The translations under genes were made by a program, and so were the position numbers. Below, in pieces: positions 49,715 through 58,317 of a DNA stretch of 64,000 nt (position 1 is its first letter; each line of letters begins with the position of its first letter). This DNA is from Leifsonia sp. Root1293 (lineage in GTDB: Bacteria; Actinomycetota; Actinomycetes; Actinomycetales; Microbacteriaceae). The notes under the pieces are model-generated. The model was not told where the DNA came from. It did not search any database and was given only the letters and a program-made list of their open reading frames with translations. The DNA lies in NCBI RefSeq assembly GCF_001425325.1, contig NZ_LMEH01000001.1, forward strand, positions 2,014,602-2,078,601, in the 5' to 3' direction.

Positions 49715-51250
49715 TTGACTGACAACACCACCACGTTCGCCTCGCTCGGCGTTCCCGCACCGCTCGTCGCAGTGCTCGCCAAGCAGGAGAAGGCGACCGC
49801 CTTCCCCATCCAGGTGGACACCCTCCCCGACACCCTGAAGGGCCGCGACGTGCTCGGCCGTGGGAAGACCGGATCGGGCAAGACCCTCGCGTTCTCCCTC
49901 CCCCTCGTCGCCCGCCTCGGCGGCGAACTCGCCGGCGGCCGTCGTCGCGCAGGGCGCCCGCTCGCTCTCGTGCTCGCACCGACGCGTGAGCTCGCCACCC
50001 AGATCACCGCCGTCATCGAGCCGCTGGCCGACGCCTACGGGCTGAAGAGCACCACCATCTACGGCGGAATCAACCAGAAGCGGCAGGTCGACGCCCTCAA
50101 CGCCGGCGTCGACATCGTCGTGGCCTGCCCCGGCCGCCTCGAGGACCTGATGAAGCAGGGCTTCGTCTCCCTCGACGCCATCGAGATCACCGTGCTCGAC
50201 GAGGCCGATCACATGGCCGACCTCGGCTTCCTCCCCGTGGTGACCCGCATCATGGACAAGACGCCCCAGAGCGGACAGCGGATGCTGTTCTCCGCGACTC
50301 TCGACAACGGCGTGGACAAGCTCGTCAAGCGCTACCTGCACAACGAGATCCTGCACTCCGTCGACGAGGCCAACTCCCCCGTCGCAGCGATGACCCACCA
50401 CGTCTTCGAGGTGAGCGACCTCGATGCGAAGAAGCGCCTCGTCGAGACCCTCGCCAGCGGCACCGGTCGTCGCATCCTGTTCATGCGCACCAAGCACCAC
50501 GCCAAGAAGCTGGCCAAGCAGCTCACCGACTCGGGCATCCCCTCGGTCGATCTGCACGGCAACCTGTCGCAGCCGCAGCGCGACCGCAACCTCGCCGCCT
50601 TCTCCGAGGGCTCGGCCCGGGTTCTCGTGGCGACGGATGTCGCGGCGCGCGGCGTGCACGTCGACAACGTCGAGCTGGTCGTGCACGTCGACCCTCCCAT
50701 GGAGCACAAGGCGTACCTGCACCGCTCGGGTCGCACGGCTCGCGCCGGCAGCGAGGGCGACGTCGTCACCGTCATCACCCCCGGCCAGAAGCGCGATGTC
50801 GAGCAGCTCATGCGCAAGGCCGCCATCCAGGTGAAGCCGCAGCAGGTCACGCACGAGTCGGCCGCGGTCTCCGCCCTCGTCGGCGAGGTCGCCGCCTACG
50901 TCAAGCCGGCTCCTCGCGCAGCCGCCCAGCAGCAGGGCGGTGGCGGCCGCTCGCAGGGCGCCAACGCCCAGCGCAAGCGCGCGAACCGCGACGAGCGCAC
51001 CGGTGGTACGGATGCCGCGGCTCGCCCGCGTCGTGACCGCTCCGGTCGCCCCACTGAGCAGGGCGCCGGCCGCTCGCGTTCATCCGAGCAGGGTCAGGGA
51101 CGTTCGCGCTCCGGCGCCGCCACCGGCGGCTCCGCTCGCTCGGGCGGCACCGGGCGCTCCGGCTCCGGCCGCTCCGGCGGGCTGACCGTCGGCAGTGTCG
51201 TGCGGTCCTCCTCGTCGCAGGGCCGCGGCCCGCGTCGCGCCCAGGGCTAG
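49715..51250 (+). CDS. DEAD-box RNA helicase
   Basis: 511 residues. All helicase motifs are present: Q motif (TAFPIQ), GKTGSGKT, APTRELATQ, VLDEADHM, FSATL, ATDVAARGVHV and HRSGRTARAG. The last 110 residues are an Arg/Gly/Ser-rich tail that is probably disordered and binds RNA. Such helicases help ribosome assembly and mRNA turnover, notably in the cold. TTG start is behind AAAGG with 8-nt spacing. Single gene with a long leader and a clear terminator. Confidence 0.96.
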   Translation: MTDNTTTFASLGVPAPLVAVLAKQEKATAFPIQVDTLPDTLKGRDVLGRGKTGSGKTLAFSLPLVARLGGELAGGRRRAGRPLALVLAPTRELATQITAVIEPLADAYGLKSTTIYGGINQKRQVDALNAGVDIVVACPGRLEDLMKQGFVSLDAIEITVLDEADHMADLGFLPVVTRIMDKTPQSGQRMLFSATLDNGVDKLVKRYLHNEILHSVDEANSPVAAMTHHVFEVSDLDAKKRLVETLASGTGRRILFMRTKHHAKKLAKQLTDSGIPSVDLHGNLSQPQRDRNLAAFSEGSARVLVATDVAARGVHVDNVELVVHVDPPMEHKAYLHRSGRTARAGSEGDVVTVITPGQKRDVEQLMRKAAIQVKPQQVTHESAAVSALVGEVAAYVKPAPRAAAQQQGGGGRSQGANAQRKRANRDERTGGTDAAARPRRDRSGRPTEQGAGRSRSSEQGQGRSRSGAATGGSARSGGTGRSGSGRSGGLTVGSVVRSSSSQGRGPRRAQG

Positions 51251-51264
51251 TCCTTCTCTCGTCG

Positions 51265-51300
51265 AACGCGCGGTCCCTCCTTGCGGAGGGGCCGCGCGTT
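51265..51300 (+). terminator. Terminator of the helicase gene
   Basis: 16-bp stem with one G-U pair and a TTGC loop, 14 nt after the stop codon; no U run follows. Confidence 0.75.
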
Positions 51301-51356
51301 CATGCGTCGTCGGCGAGCGCCGGTCGGGTCGATTTCGCGTTGACGGAAGCCCGCTC

Positions 51357-51362
51357 TAGTCT
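51357..51362 (+). promoter_or_regulatory. -10 box of leaderless GNAT gene
   Basis: TAGTCT, 6 nt before ATG at 51369. Confidence 0.5.
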
Positions 51363-51368
51363 CGTTCC

Positions 51369-51860
51369 ATGAGCACCGAAGTAGTTGTTCGCCCCGTCCG
51401 CGACGTCGACGCCGAGATGCTGGGGCGAGTTCACGCGACCTGCTGGCACGAGGATTACGACACCCTCGTGAGCACCGCCGTGCTCGAGAACCTGTCGCCG
51501 CGGCGCATGGCCGAACTGTGGACGCACTGGATGAACCAGGGCGAGTCGTACACCCACGTCGCGGCCCTCGTCGATCACGAGATCGTCGGCTTCGCCGGCT
51601 CGGGTCCGGCACGCGACGAAGACGCCCCACGGGAGCGCGAGCTCTTCTTCATCCACCTCCTCGACGCCTGGCACGGTCACGGTATCGGCCAGCGACTGTT
51701 CGATGCCGTCATCCCCGAGGGACCCGCCTATCTGTGGGTGCCGGAGGCGAACACCCACGCCATCCACTTCTACGAGCGCAATGGCTTCGTCGCCGACGGC
51801 GCTTCGCACGACGAGCCCTTCCTCGGCGAGATCATCCACGAGATCCGGCTCGTCCGCTAG
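51369..51860 (+). CDS. GNAT family N-acetyltransferase
   Basis: 163 residues. The acetyl-CoA site reads FFIHLLDAWHGHGIGQRLF (motif A, with the Q/RxxGxG pattern as HGHGIG) and motif B is AIHFYERNGFVADG. Acceptor substrate cannot be told. Its stop codon TAG is followed at once by the ATG of the nucleoside hydrolase gene, so the two form an operon. Confidence 0.9.
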   Translation: MSTEVVVRPVRDVDAEMLGRVHATCWHEDYDTLVSTAVLENLSPRRMAELWTHWMNQGESYTHVAALVDHEIVGFAGSGPARDEDAPRERELFFIHLLDAWHGHGIGQRLFDAVIPEGPAYLWVPEANTHAIHFYERNGFVADGASHDEPFLGEIIHEIRLVR

Positions 51861-52799
51861 ATGAGAACCTCCGTCATCCTCGACGTCGACACCGGAGTCG
51901 ATGACGCCCTCGCCATCCTGTTCGCTGTCGCCCACCCCGACATCGACGTGCGCGGCATCACCTGCGTGGCCGGCAATGCCGGCCTCGATCAGGTCGTGGC
52001 GAACACCCTGAGCATCCTCGACGCCGCCCGAGCGCCCGACATCCCCGTGGCGGCCGGTGCCCGGCGTCCGCTGATCGAGGCCGCTCGCTCGGCGACAGAG
52101 GTGCACGGCGCCGACGGCCTCGGCGGCGTCGAACTCCCGGCATCCGTCCGCCAGCCGCACCCCGATGGTGCCGTCGCCCTGATGCGACGCCTGCTCCTCG
52201 AGAGCGCCGAGCCGCTGACGCTGGTCGCACTCGCACCGCAGACCAACCTCGCCCTGCTGCTGCGCACCCACCCCGAGGTGGTGCCCCACATCGAGCGCAT
52301 CGTGTTCATGGGCGGTTCTGCCAGCATCGGAAACGCGACGTCGGTCGCCGAGTTCAACGTCTGGCATGATCCGGAAGCCGCAGCCATCGTGCTCGACTCC
52401 GGAGTGCCGTGCTACATGTACGGCCTCGACGTCTTCAATCACGTCTCGGTGCCCTTCGACACGGCCCTCGCCCTCGCCGCGCGGAAAGACGTCGGCGGCC
52501 GGGTGGTGGGCGAGTTGCTGGGCAACCGGGTGAAGGCCGCCGGGGACTACTCGGGGCTCATCGGCGACGCAGGCGCTGTGTGCGCGATCGTCGATCCGGG
52601 TGCCGTCGGCACTCAGATCCGTCCCGTCCGGGTCGAACTGGCCGGCCACTCCCGAGGCCAGACCGTCGTGGACCGCCGCGAGGCATCAGGCGAGGATCTC
52701 CTGCACGGTCTGGCGGCCGCGACCGTCCATGTCGAGGTCGCCCTCTCGGTGGACGCCGACCGGATGATTCGGCTCTTCCTCGCGACTGTCGCACCGTAG
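51861..52799 (+). CDS. Inosine-uridine preferring nucleoside hydrolase
   Basis: 312 residues of the nucleoside hydrolase family. The calcium-binding DVDTGVDDALA (residues 8-18) is intact, as are VAGNAGLDQVVAN, LVALAPQTNLALLL, VFMGGS and AEFNVWHDPEAA. These enzymes split ribonucleosides into base and ribose for salvage. It starts directly after the GNAT stop codon, which implies coupled translation. Confidence 0.94.
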   Translation: MRTSVILDVDTGVDDALAILFAVAHPDIDVRGITCVAGNAGLDQVVANTLSILDAARAPDIPVAAGARRPLIEAARSATEVHGADGLGGVELPASVRQPHPDGAVALMRRLLLESAEPLTLVALAPQTNLALLLRTHPEVVPHIERIVFMGGSASIGNATSVAEFNVWHDPEAAAIVLDSGVPCYMYGLDVFNHVSVPFDTALALAARKDVGGRVVGELLGNRVKAAGDYSGLIGDAGAVCAIVDPGAVGTQIRPVRVELAGHSRGQTVVDRREASGEDLLHGLAAATVHVEVALSVDADRMIRLFLATVAP

Positions 52800-52947
52800 G
52801 CGCCGCAGAAGCGCCGAAAGCACCCCCCGAACGGGGACGTTTCGCGTGTCGCGCCCTGCCCCCACCCCCTGAGTTCATGGGAGCATGGCCGCGGCGGACA
52901 CGGCCGCCGCGCCATCGTCGACGCGAGACCGACAGAAGGAGTCCGAC

Positions 52948-54204
52948 GTGAGTGACCTGCTCCCCGCTGTGCGCCCCCGCGGCCGGCACGCGAATCCCGA
53001 TGTCCCCGTCGATGCGCCGAGTGCAGCATCTACGGCTTCCGTGGCACCAGCAGCCTCGGCAGAGCCCGCTCTCCTCTCCGAACCCGCCCTGCTTCCCGAC
53101 CCTGCTCCCGCACCGGCTGCCGAACCGGCTCCCGCCGCGGAGGCCGCCCCACCAGCGGCACCCGCACCAGCGACCGGCGCCGACATCATCGACGCCGAGA
53201 TCGTCGATGATGTCGATGACAGCGACACCATGCCCGACGCCCCGGCGGATCCCGTCCACGTCCTCGTCGACTCCGACTCCAACTCCTTCGCGGCGGAACA
53301 GGAGCAGCAGCCCGAGCCGCAGCCGGCGACATCCGTCGACCCGGGCGATTCCACGGAGACCGAGCAGCCGGCGACCTCCGCGTGGGCCCCGCCGCCCTGG
53401 GAAGCCCCATCCGCTCCTCTCAGCGCATCAGCCGCTCCCTCCATCGACGCCGCACAGCCGGCGGCTCTCAGCTCCTTCGCGCCCCCCGTCGCCACGGCCG
53501 TTCTCGACGGGCCCGCGCCCGAGTCGGCTGCTCTTCCCGCGCCGGTTCCCGCCGTGTCCAGCACGGCATCACCGGTCTTCTTCGGTCTCGCGCCCGTCGC
53601 TTCCCCGGCCCCGATGGCCGCGGCGGAGCCCGAGACGGCGATCGCTGTCGAGGAGAATACCACAGCCGCTCAGACCGATGCAGCCAGTGACGAGTCCTCC
53701 GAGCCGGCCGAGGCCGTCGGTGTTCCCGCATCGGATGCAGAGCCGTCGACCTCCTCGCGCCGCAAGCGCGGACGAGTCGCGCGCGGCGTCCTGCTGTCGC
53801 TGCTGATCATCCCGGTCGGCATCGCGGCCTGGGTGCTGCTCTGGAACTACGGCTTCATCACATCCGTCATCGCCTTCGGAATCTCCTGGGGCGCCGTCGG
53901 GCTCTACAGGCTCGGCTCGCACGCCCGCGTGACGACAGGTGCGCTCTGGGCGCTCATCTCGGTGATCCTCGCGACACTCGCGTTGGCGTTCTTCGGCGCC
54001 GTCGCCTCGGACATCATCTCGACGACCGGTATCGCCCCTCTCGCCGCAGCGACATCGAGCGAATTCTGGTCGGAGTTCCTGGCCACCATCGGGTCCTCCG
54101 AGCTGTGGAGGACCTACGCCATCAACCTCGCCGTGGCCGTGCTCTTCGCCGGACTGGGGCTTTTCAGCGTGCTGAAGTGCCTGCGGCCCGAGTCCAGGTC
54201 CTAG
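52948..54204 (+). CDS. Membrane protein with long Pro/Ala-rich N-terminus
   Basis: 418 residues. The first 270 are low complexity (Pro, Ala, Glu, Ser) and presumably disordered; a basic stretch (SRRKRGRVARG) leads into four membrane helices (LLSLLIIPVGIAAWVLLW and following) with a short cytoplasmic tail. No function is known. The GTG start at 52948 is chosen because a strong AGAAGGAG site lies 7 nt upstream; an ATG 21 codons earlier has none. Its plan resembles the gene at 10824-11837. Confidence 0.75.
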   Translation: MSDLLPAVRPRGRHANPDVPVDAPSAASTASVAPAASAEPALLSEPALLPDPAPAPAAEPAPAAEAAPPAAPAPATGADIIDAEIVDDVDDSDTMPDAPADPVHVLVDSDSNSFAAEQEQQPEPQPATSVDPGDSTETEQPATSAWAPPPWEAPSAPLSASAAPSIDAAQPAALSSFAPPVATAVLDGPAPESAALPAPVPAVSSTASPVFFGLAPVASPAPMAAAEPETAIAVEENTTAAQTDAASDESSEPAEAVGVPASDAEPSTSSRRKRGRVARGVLLSLLIIPVGIAAWVLLWNYGFITSVIAFGISWGAVGLYRLGSHARVTTGALWALISVILATLALAFFGAVASDIISTTGIAPLAAATSSEFWSEFLATIGSSELWRTYAINLAVAVLFAGLGLFSVLKCLRPESRS

Positions 54205-54247
54205 AAGCCGGCTGCACCCGGCCGACGCTGCGGGTCGGCTCGGCGAG

Positions 54248-54787
54248 TCAGCGCAGCGCTCCGACGGACGCGAGCGCCTGACGGAGCAGCACCCCTCGTC
54301 CGCCCTCCATCTCGGACACGATGGCATCGGACGCAGCCTCTGCGGGCGTCATCCACGTGATCTCGAGCGCGTCCTGGCGGGGATCGCAGGTGCCGGTGAC
54401 CGGAACGACATAGGCCAGCGAGACGGCGTGCTGGCGTTCATCCGTGAAGGCGGTGATCCCGGGCAGCGGGAAGTACTCGGCGACCGTGAACGGCACCGGG
54501 CTGACGGGAAGCTGCGGGAAGGCCATGGGGCCGAGATCCTTCTCGAGGTGCCTGAACAGCGCGTCGCGCAGCGTCTCGCCGTACATGACCCGGCCGGTCA
54601 CGAGGGTGCGTGTGATCTCTCCGACCGAGTTGGCACGCAGCAGGGCGCCCACCTCGGTGACCTGTCCCATCCCGTCCACGCGGACGGGCACGGCCTCGAC
54701 GTAGAGAAGCGGGAGGCGACGTCGCGTCTCGGCGAGCTCCACATCCGTCAGCCAGCCGGGATTGGGGTCGGGGGTGCGCACGCTCAT
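54248..54787 (-). CDS. NUDIX-like hydrolase (DUF4916)
   Basis: 179 residues. A degenerate Nudix box appears as GRVMYGETLRDALFRHLEKD followed by LG, where the usual REUXEE glutamates are partly replaced, so pyrophosphatase activity is uncertain. PFTVAEYFPLPGITAFTDER and HAVSLAYVVPV are typical of the DUF4916 group. The ATG giving MSVRTPDPNPGW is chosen because CAGAAT lies 7 nt upstream; an ATG three codons earlier overlaps that box. Confidence 0.8.
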   Translation of the reverse strand: MSVRTPDPNPGWLTDVELAETRRRLPLLYVEAVPVRVDGMGQVTEVGALLRANSVGEITRTLVTGRVMYGETLRDALFRHLEKDLGPMAFPQLPVSPVPFTVAEYFPLPGITAFTDERQHAVSLAYVVPVTGTCDPRQDALEITWMTPAEAASDAIVSEMEGGRGVLLRQALASVGALR

Positions 54788-54794
54788 GCCAGCC

Positions 54795-54800
54795 ATTCTG
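54795..54800 (-). promoter_or_regulatory. Possible -10 box of the NUDIX-like gene
   Basis: CAGAAT on the minus strand, 7 nt before ATG 54787. Confidence 0.4.
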
Positions 54801-54908
54801 GCACCGCTGCCTGCACGTGGCTCGCGACGGGGCCGGAACCGCCCATGGCAATGGAAGGATTGAGGTCGTCGATGCATGTTCAGCTTCGACCGGACGACGG
54901 GCACCCAG

Positions 54909-55571
54909 ATGACAGAAGAATCAGCCGAAGGCTCCCTGCAGGTCGATGATCGGGCGGTGCTCTGGTCGGCGAGCGCGGCGGACCGCGCCGGTCGCCCACT
55001 GCTCGTGCTGTTGCACGGCTACGGCTCGCACGAGGGCGATCTCTTCGGACTCGCTCCGTATCTGCCGCTCGAGCCCGTGCTCGCGTCGGTGCGGGCGCCG
55101 ATCGCCATGGGCCCGGGCAACGCGTGGTTCCCGCTCCACGACTCTCCGACGGGATTCACGTCAACGCCCGCCGACATCAGCGCCGCGACGGATGCCCTGC
55201 TCGACTGGATCGACGGGCTCGAGGTCACGCCGTCATCCGTCGGTCTGCTCGGCTTCTCGCAGGGCGGCGCCATGGCGCTGGAGTTGCTTCGTGCTCGACC
55301 GGAGGCGTTTGCCTACGCGGCGGTGCTCGCGGGCTTCGTGGCCGATCTGCCGAACGCCAACGATTCCGCCCTCGCCGAGGCGGCGCCACCGGTGTTCTGG
55401 GGGCGGGGAACAGCCGACGCCGTGATCGCGAGCGACCGCATCGACCGCACTCAGGCGTGGCTGCCCACCCATTCGACGCTCACGGAGCGGATCTACGAGG
55501 GGCTGGGGCACTCCGTGTCCGAAGCGGAACTGGGCGACCTGACGACCTTCCTCCGCGCACGCTACGTCTGA
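54909..55571 (+). CDS. Phospholipase/carboxylesterase (alpha/beta hydrolase)
   Basis: 220 residues of the YpfH/carboxylesterase group. LLHGYGSHEGDLFGL forms the oxyanion region, S117 lies in GFSQGGAMAL, the acid in GRGTADAVI and the histidine in GLGHSVSE. Substrate unknown, probably short acyl esters. I use the ATG giving MTEESAEG; an in-frame ATG 11 codons upstream is also possible and neither has a clear ribosome site or -10 box. The stop overlaps the edge of the palindromic repeat. Confidence 0.85.
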   Translation: MTEESAEGSLQVDDRAVLWSASAADRAGRPLLVLLHGYGSHEGDLFGLAPYLPLEPVLASVRAPIAMGPGNAWFPLHDSPTGFTSTPADISAATDALLDWIDGLEVTPSSVGLLGFSQGGAMALELLRARPEAFAYAAVLAGFVADLPNANDSALAEAAPPVFWGRGTADAVIASDRIDRTQAWLPTHSTLTERIYEGLGHSVSEAELGDLTTFLRARYV

Positions 55572-55650
55572 AAAGCGAGGAAGTTCGCACGGGAACAGGC
55601 CCGAGCGGTTCGAAGTCGAACCGAGCAGCCCGAAAGTCCTCGCTTTCCAG
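55568..55650 (+). repeat. 83-bp palindromic intergenic repeat, copy 2
   Basis: Begins CTGAAAAGCGAGGAAGT and ends TCCTCGCTTTCCAG, as an imperfect long hairpin of the same length as the copy at 26155-26237. The centre has its own palindrome CGGTTCGA-2-TCGAACCG, different in sequence from copy 1. It sits between convergent genes and overlaps the last codon region of the carboxylesterase gene. Confidence 0.75.
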
Positions 55651-55678
55651 ATACGAGGGCGCGATCGCGGAGCGAGGT

Positions 55679-56188
55679 CTAGCGGGAGGAATCCGCCGCG
55701 CGGCGGGCAGCACGCTCGGCGTCGCGCTCCTTGACCCGTACCTGCTCGGCACGCACCTCTGCCTGGGTCGCCCGCTCGGCGACCAGCCAGGCCGGCGGCT
55801 GCTTCAGCAGGGCGCTGATCTCGGCCGTGGTGAGAGCCTCGGTGATGCCGGCACGGGCGAGGCCGGAGGTCGAGACGCCGAGCTTGCCGGCCATGACCGG
55901 GCGGGGGTGCGGTCCGTTCTTGCGCAGTTCCTCGAGCCAAGCCGGAGGGTTCGCCGCCCACTCGTCCAACTGCTCTCGGGAGATCTCGACGGAGGTGAAC
56001 TCGGGCGGAGCGGCAGCCAGCAGGATGCCGAGCTTCTTGGCGGCGGTCTCCGGCTTCATGGTCTGCGTCTTCTTCGGGCGCTTCGGCTTGGCCTCGGGGA
56101 ACTCGTACTGCGGGGCCGCCGCTTCAGTCTCCGATTCCGGTGCGGTCTCGGACGGCTGGTCTTGCGGGGTCTCGGGTGCGGTACTCAC
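55679..56188 (-). CDS. DUF5997 family protein
   Basis: 169 residues. An acidic, disordered N-terminus (1-30) and a basic patch (KPKRPKK) precede a conserved domain: MKPETAAKKLGILLAAAPPE, SREQLDEWAANPPAWLEELR, then a segment with helix-turn-helix appearance (PVMAGKLGVSTSGLARAGI, about 97-115). The C-terminus is charged coiled coil. Function is unknown. It is divergent from an HTH-less LysR-type effector-domain gene, an association that suggests a regulator pair. GTG start is fixed by TACGCT 7 nt upstream. Confidence 0.75.
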   Translation of the reverse strand: MSTAPETPQDQPSETAPESETEAAAPQYEFPEAKPKRPKKTQTMKPETAAKKLGILLAAAPPEFTSVEISREQLDEWAANPPAWLEELRKNGPHPRPVMAGKLGVSTSGLARAGITEALTTAEISALLKQPPAWLVAERATQAEVRAEQVRVKERDAERAARRAADSSR

Positions 56189-56195
56189 AGTGCCC

Positions 56196-56201
56196 AGCGT
56201 A
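56196..56201 (-). promoter_or_regulatory. -10 box of leaderless DUF5997 gene
   Basis: TACGCT on the minus strand, 7 nt before GTG 56188. Confidence 0.5.
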
Positions 56202-56255
56202 TAGCCTGAGACCGGCGGAGGGGCATCCGCCCTCGGCGGAACGGAAGGCGCTCGC

Positions 56256-56957
56256 ATGCTGAAGCTGGCCTTCGTCGCCGGAGTCACGCCCACCAAGTGG
56301 CTGCGTGCCTGGAACGACCGCCGCCCCCGCGATCCGCTGGAGGCGTTCCGCACCGAGCAGGCCGAACAGACGGCTGTGCTCCGCGATCAGCGCGCAGACC
56401 TGGCCATCGCCCGCCTTCCCCTCGACGACGACGCCGGCCTCAGCGTCATCCGCCTCTACGAGGAGGTGGCGGTCGCCGTGGCCCCCAAGGACCACGCCAT
56501 CGCGGCCGCCGACGAACTGGTGCTCGCCGATATCGCCGACGAGAAGCGCGTCGCCGACATCGGGACCATGGACGGCGACATGGTGATGGAACTCGTCGCC
56601 GCCGGGGTCGGTATCGTCGTGGTTCCGCACTCGATCGCGAGGCTCTACGCCCGCAAGGACGTCATCTCGCGCACGGTGACGGATGCCCCCGTCACGCACA
56701 TCGCTCTGGTCTGGCCGACGGCTGCCACGACAGGCGATGTGGAGGAGTTCATCGGCATCGTGCGCGGACGGACGTCCAACAGCTCGCGCGGCTCCAGCGC
56801 CGAGCAGGCCGCCGAGGCCAAGAAGGCCGCCGAAGCGAAGGCCAAGGCCGCCAAGGCGAAGAAGAAGGCAGCCCAGCCGGCCAAGAAGCAGCGCACCGCC
56901 GCCGAGATCCGCGTGGCGGCAGCGCGTAACTCCCGCGGGAAGAAGCGTCGGAGCTAG
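56256..56957 (+). CDS. LysR-type substrate-binding domain protein without DNA-binding domain
   Basis: 233 residues. Residues 1-165 match the effector domain of LysR regulators (LKLAFVAGVTPTKWL, ADLAIARLP, VAVAVAPKDHAIAA, MVMELVAAGVGIVVVPHSIA), but the N-terminal winged helix is absent and a ribosome site GGAAGG lies just before ATG, so it was not cut by mis-annotation. The C-terminus is a Lys/Ala-rich tail (AEAKKAAEAKAKAAKAKKKA) like histone H1, which could bind nucleic acid. It is divergent from the DUF5997 gene and 4 nt before the amidotransferase gene. Confidence 0.85.
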   Translation: MLKLAFVAGVTPTKWLRAWNDRRPRDPLEAFRTEQAEQTAVLRDQRADLAIARLPLDDDAGLSVIRLYEEVAVAVAPKDHAIAAADELVLADIADEKRVADIGTMDGDMVMELVAAGVGIVVVPHSIARLYARKDVISRTVTDAPVTHIALVWPTAATTGDVEEFIGIVRGRTSNSSRGSSAEQAAEAKKAAEAKAKAAKAKKKAAQPAKKQRTAAEIRVAAARNSRGKKRRS

Positions 56958-56961
56958 CCCG

Positions 56962-57684
56962 ATGACTGCCCGATTCCTCCTGATCACGATCAGGCCAGAG
57001 CTCGATGCCGCGCGCGACGAGTACGGCTCCATGCTCGCCGCGACGGGCCTGCCGTCATCCGCCCTCTCCCAGCACCTGCTCGCTGACGTGCCGCTCGACG
57101 ACGCGCTCGACGGTGTGTCCGGGGTGATCGTCGGCGGGAGCCCGTTCAGCGTGACCGATGCCGTGAAGAGCCCGGCCCAGCGCCGCGCCGAGGCCGACCT
57201 GAGGACCGTGGCCGCGGCATCCGTCGACCAGGGGCTTCCGGTGCTGTTCACCTGCTACGGAATCGGAGTGGTCGCCCAGGCCTACGGCGGATCCGTCGGA
57301 CGCGAGCACGGAGAACCGACGTCGGCGGTTCCTGTGACCCTCACCGCTGAGGGCGCCGCCGACCCGCTGCTGGGCACGCTGCCCCGAACCTTCGACGCCC
57401 TCGTGGCGCACAAGGAGGCTGTGAACACCCTCCCGACCGGTGCAGTACTGCTGGCCGGTTCGCCGGAGTGTCCGGTCCAGGCCTTCAGGCTCGGCAGCAG
57501 TCTCTACGCCGTGCAGTTCCACCCCGAGGTCACGGCCGACGACCTCGCAGCCCGCGCCGGCATCTACCAGCATCACGGCTACTTCGACGCCCACGAGTTG
57601 CATGTGGTGCAGGCGCGCCTGGCAGCCACATCCGTCTCGGTTCCCAGACGTCTGTTGAAGGCCTTCGTCGAGCTCAACGGCTGA
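56962..57684 (+). CDS. Class I glutamine amidotransferase (GMP-synthase-like)
   Basis: 240 residues forming a stand-alone glutaminase domain: nucleophile C98 in LFTCYGIGV, H187 and E189 in VQFHPEV, and oxyanion GVIVGGSPFS. Family members act on unknown acceptors or as glutamine hydrolases; it is not guaA, which needs a synthetase domain. ATG follows the stop of the LysR-domain gene by 4 nt, so they are probably cotranscribed. Confidence 0.88.
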   Translation: MTARFLLITIRPELDAARDEYGSMLAATGLPSSALSQHLLADVPLDDALDGVSGVIVGGSPFSVTDAVKSPAQRRAEADLRTVAAASVDQGLPVLFTCYGIGVVAQAYGGSVGREHGEPTSAVPVTLTAEGAADPLLGTLPRTFDALVAHKEAVNTLPTGAVLLAGSPECPVQAFRLGSSLYAVQFHPEVTADDLAARAGIYQHHGYFDAHELHVVQARLAATSVSVPRRLLKAFVELNG

Positions 57685-57729
57685 CGAGGCGCTCCCCGCC
57701 GACCGCCCATCCGGGCCGGCACAACGAAG

Positions 57730-57763
57730 AACCCCCTCCGACCCGAAGGCCGAAGGGGGTTCG
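57730..57763 (-). terminator. Terminator of the cold-shock gene
   Basis: 9-bp stem GAACCCCCT/AGGGGGTTC with a looped centre, 16 nt after the stop codon; on the minus strand followed by TTCGTT. It may also serve the convergent amidotransferase gene. Confidence 0.65.
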
Positions 57764-57779
57764 TTACGAAGTCTCGTAA

Positions 57780-57983
57780 TTACACGGGACGGATGTTCTC
57801 CGCCTGCAGACCCTTGGGGCCACGTGCCGTCTCGAACTCAACCCGCTGGTTCTCCTCGAGGGAGCGGAACCCGCTCGACGCGATGGCCGAGTAGTGGGCG
57901 AAGACGTCGGCAGAGCCGTCGTCAGGAGCAATGAAACCAAAGCCCTTTTCCGCGTTGAACCATTTGACGGTGCCAGTTGCCAC
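57780..57983 (-). CDS. cspA: Cold-shock protein
   Basis: 67 residues with both RNA-binding motifs, KGFGFI and VFAHYSAI (RNP1 and RNP2), and the core [18 protein letters not shown]. CspA proteins are single-strand nucleic-acid chaperones. GTG start gives (M)ATGTVKWFN with a GAGAAAG site upstream; the frame extends 21 codons further through a leader hairpin and is not conserved there. The long leader (at least 50 nt) with a hairpin is typical of cold-shock genes. Confidence 0.97.
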   Translation of the reverse strand: MATGTVKWFNAEKGFGFIAPDDGSADVFAHYSAIASSGFRSLEENQRVEFETARGPKGLQAENIRPV

Positions 57984-58007
57984 AGTCTTTCTCGCATTCT
58001 TCTTCAG

Positions 58008-58030
58008 TGAACCCCGCCTTTCGGGGTTCA
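58008..58030 (-). promoter_or_regulatory. Hairpin in the cspA leader
   Basis: Perfect 8-bp stem TGAACCCC/GGGGTTCA with a 7-nt loop, 25-47 nt before the cspA start. It could control translation or decay with temperature. Confidence 0.45.
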
Positions 58031-58317
58031 AAGTCATAGTGTCCACAGTTCGCTTTCACGCTCGCGACTTGGGTCACAAGAAATGCGCAACACAACAACT
58101 TCGATCAATCTATCGCATTTGCATGGTATGCGGCTGTACGAGTTTGAGATCGGGTCAATTCGTTACGCATTTCGCTTCCGGCACCCTTCTCGTCGCTCGC
58201 CCCCGGACTGGGGCGACCGCCCAGGAGCGCACCTCTGTAACGTGCATCTCAGCCATCTCTGGACCCATCACGGAGCTCCCACGCGAACGATGGGGAGCGG
58301 TCTTTCCAGGGGGATCC
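58031..58317. other. Divergent intergenic region cspA / secreted protein gene
   Basis: This part of a 334-nt gap must hold the promoters of both genes. On the minus strand a TAGATT box lies near 58108-58113; on the plus strand I see no clear box. A hairpin TCGCCCC-6-GGGGCGA is at 58197-58216. The AT content is higher than around it, consistent with a regulatory region. Confidence 0.35.

Noticed and set aside
49481-50854. 457-codon minus-strand frame opposite the helicase gene
   Set aside because: Fully antisense to the conserved DEAD-box motifs; the translation is low-complexity His/Asp/Leu/Val typical of shadow frames.
54876-54908. Upstream ATG as start of the carboxylesterase
   Set aside because: It adds 11 residues without resemblance to family N-termini. 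The choice remains weak because neither start has a clear signal.
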